Part shown: one piece after another, positions 11,895 to 22,700 of the stretch
How the letters are laid out: each line of letters opens with the position of its first letter
How positions within the stretch are numbered: position 1 is the first letter of the stretch
Origin: Prunella strophiata
Lineage: Eukaryota; Chordata; Aves; Passeriformes; Prunellidae
DNA: 64,000 nucleotides
Direction of reading: 5' to 3'
Assembly: GCA_036583965.1 (NCBI GenBank)
Contig: JAZBQD010000017.1
Span: forward strand, 28,120,385-28,184,384
The notes under the pieces: model-generated
Database searches by the model: none
Told to the model about the DNA's origin: nothing
Seen by the model: the letters and a program-made list of their open reading frames with translations, nothing else
Program-made: the position numbers and the translations under genes

Positions 11895-12976
11895 CACTTT
11901 GAAAAGCAGTTTACAGCAGAAATAGAATTAAAGCGTTACTTTTATGTATACTTCTTTACGTGAGTTGTTTTAATGCAGTCAGGTTCTTCTCCACTTTTTG
12001 TGACCTGTGTTGGGTTTGGCCAAGTTAAAATGCTCATTCTGCACCTCATGGAATGCTTTTGTGTCTGTAAATCAAATCTAGAAAAGGCCACTGCTTCATT
12101 GTTTCTAAGGAAGCCAACAGGACTGTAATACATGAAAGAAGTGGTAGATTATTTGCTAATATTTCAATTAGTTTTACTACCTTAGGAATTGCAGAAGTTC
12201 CACATTCAGAAGTGATACTAAAATGTACTACTAATACATTAAAATGTAAATACCAATATTAAAATGTAATACCAAGACAATGTATTGTGAAGTAGCCTTG
12301 GGAATCCAAACTGTGGAACAAAAATGTAATACAGATTGTCTAGAAAACTTGACTGGAAACTATTTTACTGAATACATTTTCAAATATACTACTAAGTAAA
12401 ATTTTTCACTGAATTTTTTCTGATGATGTTGGGGGAATTTACAATTTCTGCTGTAAAGTAAACAGGTCTCTTTAGTTATGTCAGAGAAGATGAGGGTGAG
12501 ATTATAGAACAGAAAGATGCTTATTACCTACACAGTTGCAATGAGTTTGGTCAGCCTAGGAAGTTATTATCTGTGGAAAAGGAATTTTTTGCTCAGAACA
12601 GTTCTGTCAGGTAGGCTGACAAGTCTTCCTTTGGATGTAAGAACTTCACATGCAGCACATTCTACAACAACAAGAAACTGTGAAGTGAAACATACATGTC
12701 ATTCCTTTGTGGAATCAGAGATTCTGTTTAATCTTTCACTAGTGAGGAATTCAAAATGTTTTTCTGTGAACTTGTTCTTTAGGATATGAATGGTAATTGC
12801 CCTTATTCAGGCTTAAGGAACACTCTTAACTGGCATTTCAAAGGTGATTGAGTGGCCTCACAACGACATCAATCATCTTCCTTGTTGGCATGGCTGCCAG
12901 ACAAGAGTAGATTAAGCAAATTTAATTAGGCAGGAATTTGAGGCTTCTTGCAGGCTTCAGCAGTTCTACATGGTAA

Positions 12977-13061
12977 TGTTGTTTGTTTGGTTGGTTTTGT
13001 TTGTTTGGTTTTTGTTTGTTTGTTTTGTTTTGTTTTTTGTTTTTTTGGGGGGTTTTTTTGG
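12977..13061. repeat. T/G low-complexity tract
   Basis: Mixed TTTG, TTGG and TTTTG units for about 85 bp. Long open frames on the minus strand here (Lys/Thr/Asn-rich) are artefacts of this composition. Confidence 0.9.
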
Positions 13062-13639
13062 TAATAAGCCTTCTTCCTGAAAAGGCAAATCAATGACCTG
13101 GCTTGAAAAAGTGTTCCAGAAATACCTGCTGATAGGTAATTTTTTCTTCTGCACCTACATAGGGCTTTTTCTTCCTGATAATGAATGAGTTGTGTACCAA
13201 GAACTAAGAGCACATTCAAGCACATTCAAGCTTGAATTCTCCTGAAGGGTCAAGAGAACCTTCAAGCACATTATCCTTTATTATTTCATACACCTCTCAA
13301 AACACCACAAAAATGTTAACTTCACCATCTTTATGGAAATGCAACATGCTATAAGAATTTTTCCTGTGCATTTCCTCTGACTTCTTTTAGCAAAGCTGAT
13401 GCTCTTAAGAAAACAGATGATAAGGTATCAAAAACCTAGTTCTAGTTTTTCTTTTGTTTCTGAGGAAGTAATGATCCATGGGGAGCCACATACTACTGTT
13501 TCAACTATCAGAAAGACACCTATCTCTACACTGGATTTGTACGCACCTAAATCAAACTCTCCACCTTGGATTATGAGTAAATTTGGAGTACCTTATTAGG
13601 TCTTTTGAAATAAAACAATCCTAACCTTCAAGAATCTCA

Positions 13640-14870
13640 AGGCTCCGCAACCAGACAAATAGGCTGAACCTATAGAAAAATTGTCTGGAGCAAAGAAACT
13701 TTCCCTGGGTGGAGAAGGACCAGTTTAAGGAGCACCTAAACAAGGTGCTAGGCCTCACATACTCCACCAATGACAAAGCTGACTGATGTCTTTGGGAGTC
13801 CACCCTTGATAGTCTTTGAAAGGCCATGGCAACTGAGAATGTTCCTCAAGACTGGAAAAGAGCAAGTGTCACACCTATCTTCCAGAAAGTCAAAAAAGAA
13901 CATCAGCAGAGCAACAGGCCAAGCATCTTCAGGTGAGCCCCTGGGAAGATGATGGAGCTACTAATCCTGGATACCATTTCCAGTCTCAGGAAAGACAAAA
14001 AATCATCATAAGTAGCCACATGCACTTATGAAGGGAAAGTCATGCTTATCCAACTTGATAACCTTCCACAGTTAGTTGCCTTGCCTGCTGCATGAATGGA
14101 GAACAATGAGGTATTATTTACCTTGGCTGTAATAGGGTTTTAATGCGGTCTTTCACAATGTTCTAACAAGACAAGCTGACCAAGTATGGGATAAATAAAT
14201 GGATAGTGATGTGAATTGAAAATTATCTGAATAATCAGGTCCAGAGGTTGTGATATGTGGCACATAAATCAAGCTGGAAGCAAGTTCACTAGCATTATAA
14301 TTCAGGGAATGATAGTGGGGCCAGTACTGTTGAGGTTCTTCATTAAAAACCTGGATAGAGGAGCAGAGTGCTGCTACAGCTAGTTCACATATTATACAAA
14401 ACTAGGAGGAGTGACTATTACATCAGAGAATTGTGCTTCCACTGAGAAGGACCTTGGTAGGCTGGAGAATTGGGCAGAGGGGAATCTCATAGAGCTCAAC
14501 AATGGGAAACACGAAGTCTTACACTGGGATAAGTATAATTCCAGCCATCAGTGCATTCTGGAGTCTGGAGAAGAGCTTGGCAAGGAAGGGCTTGAGGTCT
14601 TTGGGAGCAAGAAGCTTACCATCTACCAGCAATATGCCTTTGTGATGAAAAAGGCCAACAGCATCCTGGGCTGCACTAGGAAGACCAGTGCCAGCATGTG
14701 AAAGAAAGTGATCCTTCCTCTGCATTCAGCACATCTGGAATGCTGAATCCAGTTTTGGGCCCACAGAACAAGAAGGATGTGGACATACATACTGGAGTGG
14801 GTCCAGGGCAAGACAACAAAGATTATTAAGGAGAGGCCCATAAGTGTTAAGGAGAGGCCCACTATATCCA
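13640..14870 (+). mobile_element. Degenerate CR1 LINE, reverse transcriptase region
   Basis: Sense-strand CR1 ORF2 remains. Landmarks include tggggccagtactgttgagg (RT motif region), an eroded asp-asp region near 14390, aggaccttggtaggctggag, and caacagcatcctgggctgca at about 14657. Many stops and indels; not functional. Position and orientation are clear, ends approximate. Confidence 0.85.
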
Positions 14871-17800
14871 TACAAAATGTTGGCAAGACTTTACTTTCAT
14901 GGTATTGCTTACTCTAGAATTCATATTCATATCATATCAAGTATCTTGACCCTATATTTGCAAACCTGCCTCTTTATACTATTCTTGTCATATTACTTAC
15001 TGCTATTCTGCTCTGGCAGTCTAACCCTTTACTCTGCTCATCTTTGTGCAGCTCTGTGCTTCCCTTAGGTAGGGAACAATGTCTATTCTCTGCTTACTCA
15101 GATTCTGTTTGAATACCATGCACAGCTGTGATGATTAGTTATAGCTCTGGGAGCAACAAAAAAGCAGCATAGCATCACATGTTTATTAGTTGTAGGTATG
15201 TTCCTTATTTTACTGACTACTGGCTGTTCCTTGGAAAGCAGCTGCGCCTCTTATCTTGGGATGTTTGTGTTTAACAGTGTGGACACTACCAGCAGCGTCT
15301 CTTCATGCCCCCATCTAGTTAAATTTTCATGGCAGCAAGTCAGATTGATAAACTGAAAGCAGTGTGTCTTGCCGTGGTACTGGAGGTCTTGTAGCAGAAC
15401 ACATGTTTGTCAATATACATGTAAAGTAAGGCTGGGCCACTTCAAATCCTCTTGCCTTGCAAGTGACTTGATGCACCCAAGAAGCCTCTCATGAAAAAAC
15501 TGCCTTTCTTTGGGGGATGAGAACTACATATATTTAAAGACTGGCTTCTCTTGCATGTTGTAGCAATAAACATGTCTCCAGTTTGATTGTCTGAATAGGA
15601 GAATTGCTCTTTGGTCTTCCTAGGTAGTCAGAGCAGGCAGATGGCTTATTTAAGCTGCTACTGTCAATATGAGTTATAGACCCTGGCTTGGCTTTAAATC
15701 CAACCCCATCAAAACAAGGTGAACAGCTGCAGCATGACTCGGTATTGCAGATGGGCTCGAGCTGAACGGCAGTGACGTACATGAATGTTGTCTTTGTGGG
15801 CTTTAGTCTTCATAAATCCATTTAGTAGAACTGTTAATTGAAGCTGTTAGTGCCCAAGTCAGTGTATGTGCAGTGACCTTTAAAAATCTGCTTTGAGGGA
15901 GTTTCCAGATTGATGTGAAGTGATGTGCAGGGTAGCTGTTGTGGAGCAGACTGATGCTGGTAGCTTTATGTGCCTCTCAAACCAGTTCCTTTTGGCTTTT
16001 GTACCTTGAGAAGGAGTGGCAATCTGACCCCAAGTAGGCACCATCTTTCTGATACAGGAGTCTAGTTATAAAATACTAGGTTCTCATAAGTGAAAAGCTG
16101 GGAGGTTTTTCTAACTTCTGTTTATAGCTTGAAAGTCACTAGCCATCAGCAGTTTGAGGGAACCTCCTAACTGGTTTCAATGGAACTGGACCAAGTCCTA
16201 GTCTCTCTTCTTGTGTGCTCTCACCTTTGACTTGCCACCAAACTGTGGTCTCTTATGCAGGGAGCTTCTAGTTAGAGAGATTTCCTGAGAAGTGATTCAT
16301 GTCCAGATGTCAGCTGTGCAGTGCCTTTCTCATTTGCATACTTACAGAGTGTTGTAAGGCTTGCATTTCCATTTTTTTTTCTCTAGAAACATCTGTTCTA
16401 CTAATTATTTAATTTCTTAAATCAAAAACATTGTGAAAGAGTCAGAAAAATCCCACTACCCTCTTGCAATGACTTTCTTAATGTTGGATGTCCAGAGTTG
16501 CAAACCCATATTTTCATAAATGTTCAAAACCATATTTTTAAATTACTTCTAAACCAAATCTCAGTACATATAGAAACTGGAATTAAATAAATTAAATTAA
16601 ATTTTATCATCTTTCAAAGAATGGAGTGAAATAGAATCCAGACACTCCTCTGTAGTCTGTTTGCCTTTCCATATTTCCATAAGGGTTTATTCATCCAATA
16701 TTTCTGTAATAAGCTCTTCTCCCAGTGTGACACATCATCAAACCACTATGGATTAATAAAAAAGGGTATGCTACTCTTATGTTTCGTTCTACTCTCTAAG
16801 GAGTAACACCTGCCTTTAGAAAATGAGGTATTGTGACTTCTTATACAGGGTAGGAAAGCAGGAAAGAAATAATAGCTTTGTCAGTGCAAGAATGCTTCAT
16901 AGTGCATCTGAATGATAGATAACAAAAATTTTTGAATTTACATCAAAGCAGATCTAATGGCGCACTGTATTTTCCTTTGAATCTAAAGCAATAACATTCA
17001 GTTACTCATTCTGATAGAACACAGAAAATCATTTTCTTGGGCCATTTGAAAAATTGCAATTCTGCTTGTATTTCATATTCCTTAATCCCTGTTCTGCAAT
17101 TTTTAGACAAGCAAGTAACTGGATTTGCTTTTCATTTTAAATCACAGTGTCCTACTTGTGTTTGTGCCACCAGAAATCCCCCAGAGGGCTAAGAGGCAGT
17201 GGTAACACAAAAAAGGAAATAGTTAGACAGTCATCCAAATTCACTAGTCATAGTTAAAGGGAAGCAGTGCAATATTCCTTTACTTACATATAGGGAAAGA
17301 AGAGTGACGAAAATGAGTGCGGGAGTATTTTTTTAGAAGAACTTGTGGAACAAAGTCAGCAAGTTTCTGTGAGAGCCTGGCATACACTTCATGATGGCAT
17401 TTCATTTTTATTGTCTCCTATATTGTGAGTTATGGGCCTGCTTATTGCTATTGTTTTTAATTCTTTAGCTTTCCCATGACAGCTGAAGATTATTTTAAAT
17501 AAATAACCTTGGTGTTTTTCTATGAGAGACAAAATTCAGGAACGTCTAGCCTCCTGCCATACCAGATTCTGAGTTTTTATAGGAAAAACTAGGCAGATGT
17601 TTTATTTGCCTAAATGAAGTGAAGGGAGCTCTCTATCATATTACAGGAATCTAGTTGTGCTTTTTTTCTCTAGCAAGTTATATTGATGGGGGGAAAAAGT
17701 GTAACAGAGCACGTGATTTATCTCAGCCATTAAATTCACATGGGAAATAACTGTATTTTGGAGTTAAATTTTTCTCTGAATTTGGCCTCCTTCTGAAATA

Positions 17801-17994
17801 CGTCTGAATCCTTGTTTGGGACTACAACATAAGTGTGGATGGCATTACCTCTAATATTTCATGAAACGTACAAGCAGACTTATAAGTGAAATTAAACAAG
17901 AGCCTCTTGCAGCAACTGCTCCAGCTGGAGGGCTGCCAGTGTCACTTTCTCCTTTTTTTACAGAAATATTTTCCCCTCCCTCTCTGCTATGCCC
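14871..17994. other. Gene-free spacer, right part
   Basis: About 3.1 kb of AT-rich sequence without a recognised gene. It holds one copy of an unidentified repeat (16001-16099). Confidence 0.6.
16001..16099. repeat. Unidentified interspersed repeat, copy 1
   Basis: About 99 bp that aligns well to 24873-24969. Shared stretches include gtaccttg, aatctgac, accatct, tctagttataaaata and ttctcataa. Weaker similarity continues to about 16185. I do not recognise the family. Confidence 0.7.
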
Positions 17995-18000
17995 ATAAAC

Positions 18001-18575
18001 TACCGGCATGGCCAGCAGGTCAAAGGAGGTGATTGTCCCTCTCTCTGCTCACGTGAGACCCCACCTGGAGTTCTGCACGGAGTTCCAATGCCCTCAGCAT
18101 AAGAAGGACATGGAACTGTTGGAGCAAGTCCAGAGGAGGCCACAATGTTGGTAAGAGGACGGGAGCACCACCCCCACAGAGACAGACTGAGGAAGTTGGG
18201 TCTGTTCATCCTGGAGAAGAGAAGGTTGTGCAACCTCCCACTATCTGAAGGGTACTACAGGGAAACTGGAGAGGCAGTCAATGTCAGGAACTGTCGTGGC
18301 AGGGCAAGGGGTAATGGGTACAAACTGAAATGGGGGAAAATTTAGGTTAGATATTAGGAAGAAATTCTTTAGTCTTCTGAGGAGAGACTGAAACAGGTTG
18401 CCTAGGGAGGTTGTGGATGTCCTACCCCTGGCAATGTTGAAGGTCAGGGTGGATAAGGCCTGAAATAAGCTGCTCTAGTGGAAGGTGTCCCTGCCCAAGG
18501 CAGCAGGGGTTGGGACTAGATGATCCTTTAGTCCCTTCTAACCCCTTAACATTCTACTATTGTATGATTCCTTCT
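18001..18575 (+). mobile_element. CR1 LINE 3' end
   Basis: Sense CR1: acctggagttctgcacgg, aaggacatggaactgttgga, catcctggagaagagaaggt, tagatattaggaagaaattc, ending in ctattgtatgattc, the CR1 tail octamer. 5' truncated. Confidence 0.92.
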
Positions 18576-18719
18576 GTGTTATAAACCAGATACAGAACAT
18601 GATCAAAGCAACTGTCAAAAAAATTGTCAGAAATCACTGCCCTTTCCAATGAACATTTTGTCAACACATGGTCAGTGGAACAAATGCTTCCTGAATGTAC
18701 ACTGACCTCCTTAATGTGT

Positions 18720-19045
18720 TTAAATATCTAAAGGCAGGGTTGTCAAAAGCGTGGAGCCAGGCTCTTCTTGGTGGTGCCAACCACTAGGACATGAGACAGC
18801 TGTCAAAAACTGATGCACAGTAAATTCCACTTGAACACCAGAAAGAGCTTTACTGTGTGGGTGATTGAGTATTGGAACAGATTGTCCAGAGAGGGTGTGA
18901 AGTCTCCCTCACTGGAGATACTCACGAACCATGTAGACACAGTCCTGTGCCAAATGCTCTGGGTTGACCCTGCTTAAAGCAGGGAGGTTGAACCAGATGA
19001 TCCACTGTGGTCCCCACCAACACTTTCTGTGCTTGTGATTTAAGC
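18720..19045 (+). mobile_element. CR1 LINE 3' end upstream of CLTA
   Basis: Sense CR1 tail: aagagctttactgtgtgggt, tattggaacagattgtccag, tctccctcactggagatact, ggttgaaccagatgatccac. It ends just before the CLTA CpG island. The left boundary is uncertain. Confidence 0.75.
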
Positions 19046-19351
19046 TTCCCTGTGTCAGACAGAAGACACCCAAAACCATGAGAGAAAGATCTTTGACACA
19101 ACCGATGTTTTGGGCGTATTCTGTGGGTTCGAATTTGTCTCCGAGTTGTCGACGGCCCCGTGTCTTGTTCCAGCGGAGCGCCTGTGGTTTGTCAGGCTGG
19201 CAGAGGCGTCTCCCGCCACAGCCCGAGGGAGCGGACCCCGCGGGAGCGGAGCGGATCCCGCTGGCGCGGCCCCCGCCGCTGCCCCCCGGCTCTCCGGGCA
19301 CCGGGGACGCGCTCCGTCCCGCCCCGCCCGCCCGCTGATCTCTGGGCGCTG

Positions 19352-19427
19352 ATTGGCTCGCGTTCCGCAGACTCCACCACGGCCGCTCGCTGATTGGGCG
19401 GAGCCGGCGGTGCTCGCCGCTCATTGG
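19352..19427 (+). promoter_or_regulatory. Cluster of three reversed CCAAT (NF-Y type) boxes
   Basis: ATTGG occurs at 19352-19356, 19393-19397 and 19423-19427, two of them within ctgattgg and one within tcattgg, spaced 41 and 30 bp. The last lies 84 bp before the CLTA start codon. NF-Y binding is inferred. Confidence 0.6.
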
Positions 19428-19511
19428 CGCAGGCGGGCGGCCCCGCCCCTTCCGCGCTGCTGCCCGGCGTAGGCGCGGTGCGGAGCCGCAGCTGCCTGCC
19501 CGCCTTCACCC

Positions 19512-19722
19512 ATGGCCGACGCGGAGCTCTTCGGTGCCCAGCAGCCGCAGCAGCCGCTGGCCGGGAACGGGATGCCCGACGGTGCCGAGGAGGATCCCGC
19601 CGCCGCTTTCCTGGCGCAGCAGGAGAACGAGATCGCGGGCATCGAGAACGACGAGGGCTACGGCATCCTGGAGAACGGCGAGGTGCCCGAGGCGCTGCAG
19701 GGTCCCGAGGGCCTCGGCGCGG
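19512..19722 (+). CDS. CLTA: CLTA coding exon 1
   Basis: 70 codons plus one base. Starts MADAELFGAQQPQQ and contains AAAFLAQQENEIAGIENDE; donor GTACGC. The linker after GYGILENG differs from mammals, which is the variable part of the family. Confidence 0.97.
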
Positions 19723-22700
19723 GTACGCGCTGCGGGGCGGCGGGTGGCGCCGGGGGGTCCCGGGTCCCCGCGCCCCTCGCTGTGCCCGAGCGGGGCCCGC
19801 TGCCCGGGGGGGTCCGGGGGTGGGTCGGGGCCGTCCCGGGTGCGCTGTGCCGCAAGGTGAGCTACCTCCCTGCTCCCTCGGTTGTAGCTTGTATCCCCTG
19901 AAGGTGCCTAAGGCGTGCCCGTGTCCTAATGCGAGCGGTACTGATCTCGGCTAATCCGGGAGCCTGTCTGAAGGATAGCTTCTGAAAGCTGAGTAAATCC
20001 GCCACTTGAATTTCTGTCTTCAGCGGGGGTGATCTTAGTCTTAAAGCATAAGAGCAGTTAAGCTAATGTTTAATTTTACTAAACCTTTAGCCTTTGTTCC
20101 TTGGTAACCTTTGTACTGAATGTAGCAAACCCGACACTGCAGAACCCGCGTTTGGAGAAGGGTGGGAACTGTGTGTTGAGAAGTATGGGTTATAGCCTAA
20201 TGGTAGCTAAAGCAGCCCAAAATAAACACTTCCCCTTATGAAAGGTTTTAACTGAAGCCTGAGTGGAAGGGGGTTGATGTTGCAACACTCTCAGAAGACT
20301 TTGCTTCTACTTGTCACCAGGGCCACAGGGACATATTTGCTCTCATGTGACATCCCTTTGTCACTGCAGCAGGATGCCACTCTCCTTCAGACTAAGTTGA
20401 AACACTGCTCCCCAGTTCATTGTCAGAAGAACATCTTTAGAATTAAGTCTTCATTTTGCAACCTGATATCAGAAATTACTGACGTATCTTATGTATGAGG
20501 GGGCAGGTTTGTAGTATCTCAGTGAATAAAGCTCATCTAGATAAAATAGGTAATGGAGACCTTACAGTGCTTATTTAGAGGTAGCACTGCCCTTAACATC
20601 AGCTCACTCATAAGGTCCAAAACATATGGATTACATAGTCCTGAAAAAAAAGGTATTTACTGGGGACTGTTTTGCTCCAGCACAAGAACTTGGGGATAGT
20701 TATCAAAACACCATCCTGTTTTGGTATCATACATAATTTGACTTCCGTATTCTATGAATAGTTCAGAAACAGACCCAATGGTCACTTCCCTTCTAACTTT
20801 CAGAAGCCTTAGGCAAACATCATGGTTACATGGACTTTATGTTAGAGACAGACTCTGGAGCATTAAAGTGGCTGTTTGAAAACTAATTCAGTTGGAAAAA
20901 AAATCTGTCATTGACCTTTCCCACAATGTGCTAGAACAACTAGAAGAGTATGTTCTCTACATACATGTAGTGATGACTATTGCAAAGTGTTTCCTTGTCA
21001 AAAAGTTGATTTGTTCAATGCTTCTGGATTGGTTTGATATTTAAAAGTAGTTCTTAAACTGCCTTTCAAATGCTTTTTCCCAAGTCCATGTAAGTTGACT
21101 TGTCATGAAGTGCAAAAGGGTTATTGGAGAACTTTAGGAAGAAGTTCTTAAAATAATAAATATGATAATATCATCCAAGGATCTGGGAACTTTAGGCAGG
21201 AATTGTATGTCATATTGCTTTCTTTTATGCCCTGGGATTGCATTTATGCTCTGGTCTGTTAAATAGGCGTGGTAGATGATGCTTGTGGACTTTTGGTGGT
21301 CCTGTTTTTTAACAGAACATTGATCTTTGTTGACTGTCAGAGCCTGTACTTTCTCTCTCCATGTTAAAAAGCACAGACTTCAGCCATGCAAAATGTACTG
21401 GTTCAGGCATGGTGGCAAATGATCTAATGACTTCAGTTCCATTTGTGTTAGACATTTCTTATCATCTGATCAGTACCTTAATAAATATCAGACAGTTGTA
21501 GTCTCTGGCATATTAGCTCATTAAACTCTTCTGTAATTGAATAGGTGAATGCAAATTTCTTCTTGAAACAATGCAAGTTCTTATGTAAATCCTTAAGCAT
21601 CATGACTAGGGATTTGTGGATTTACTTTTTTTAACCATAACCTTTTTTGAACTCCTTATTTTACAGGTCTGTTGGATAAGTTCTTTTTAAATACTGGGCC
21701 AAAAGTAGTAACTTGGGCAGCTCTCAACTGAAGTTTGAAGATCTTAACTTCAGATAGAGTGACAAGCAGTCATCAGCTTCTTGAAATACACTTTTAAGAA
21801 TCATAGTGTCTCATCAACAAACAGTCTTTCAGTTTCAGTCTCTTGATAAATGATTAGACGAATACATGGACAGAAGTGAGCTTCATGAATTGAAAATATT
21901 AATATTGGGAATTCTGTTAATTGTCGTAATGGTGGATACTGGGTGAGTTTGGGGGGAATGGCGGAATGTTGCCAGGGTGGGTGCGTCTCACAGCATCATT
22001 TCTTGTTTTCATGTTGAGGGTTGGAATACTGATCCAGGCCTGATCCAGTAGGCCATTCATTATGTAAATGGCTATGCCATTCAAGCTGCCTGAGCTTGCA
22101 AAAACTTAATCTTATTTCCCTTGGAAGGTGAAGCATAATCCCTGCTGCAGAAAGCAGAGAGCACTGTAGAAATCAAGTAATACAGTGCTGTTGCCTAGGT
22201 ATAGGTAGCATGATGTCTTATGACATTTCTTTTTCAGTGATGAATCAATGCCCATGTATTTGCAGTGAGATTCTGACAGTAGTATGTATTGGTTAACTTA
22301 CTATGAGCAAGAGGGAGACAAGGGGAAATCTGTGGTTTCTAGATCCTGTATGCCAATACAAATCATCGTGGCAGTTTGTCAAGTGGCTTCTTATGGGGAA
22401 TTTCATTCAAAGACAAGCAGTTACATATGTTAACAAGTGTACAAATACAAGTTTAAAGTAGGGTGAATAGTCTCAAACATTCCTTTCACATTTTCATGCT
22501 CTGTAAGTTTTATATGAACTTGACTGAATTGTGTTTCTCTATCTTTAAAAGACGTTCATGAGCCTCTAGCAATTAAGAAAATTAATTGTGTCTGGTGGTT
22601 TGTCTAGGTATTTCATTTAATAGCCTTTCAGGAACTGAGTATCAATTTGTTTCAAAATTGTTTACGGAAGAATTGATTCCTCCTGTCTCTGTAGTTAGCA

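Larger units (their letters stand above)
6563..13639. other. Gene-free spacer between NANS and CLTA, left part
   Basis: About 7 kb of AT-rich sequence. It contains simple repeats (listed separately) and a purine-rich stretch at about 9570-9930, whose minus-strand open frames are low-complexity Ser/Leu-rich. No exon with a recognisable protein match was found. Confidence 0.6.
19150..19870 (+). promoter_or_regulatory. CpG-island promoter of CLTA
   Basis: GC- and CpG-rich block covering the upstream region, exon 1 and the start of intron 1. It contains GC boxes (gccccgcccg at 19321, gggcgg at 19396, ccccgcccctt from about 19441) and three reversed CCAAT motifs listed separately. No TATA box was seen; a housekeeping promoter fits clathrin light chain. 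Confidence 0.85.

Noticed and set aside
12926..13225. Lys/Thr/Asn/Gln-rich 99-codon minus frame
   Set aside because: Arises from the TTTG/TTGG low-complexity tract.
13211..13237. Direct repeat cacattcaag x2 with a palindrome attcaagcttgaat
   Set aside because: Very short; expected by chance in a window of this size and without other context.
6000..19500. Bidirectional promoter shared by NANS and CLTA
   Set aside because: The two genes are head to head but their CpG islands are about 13 kb apart with repeats between.
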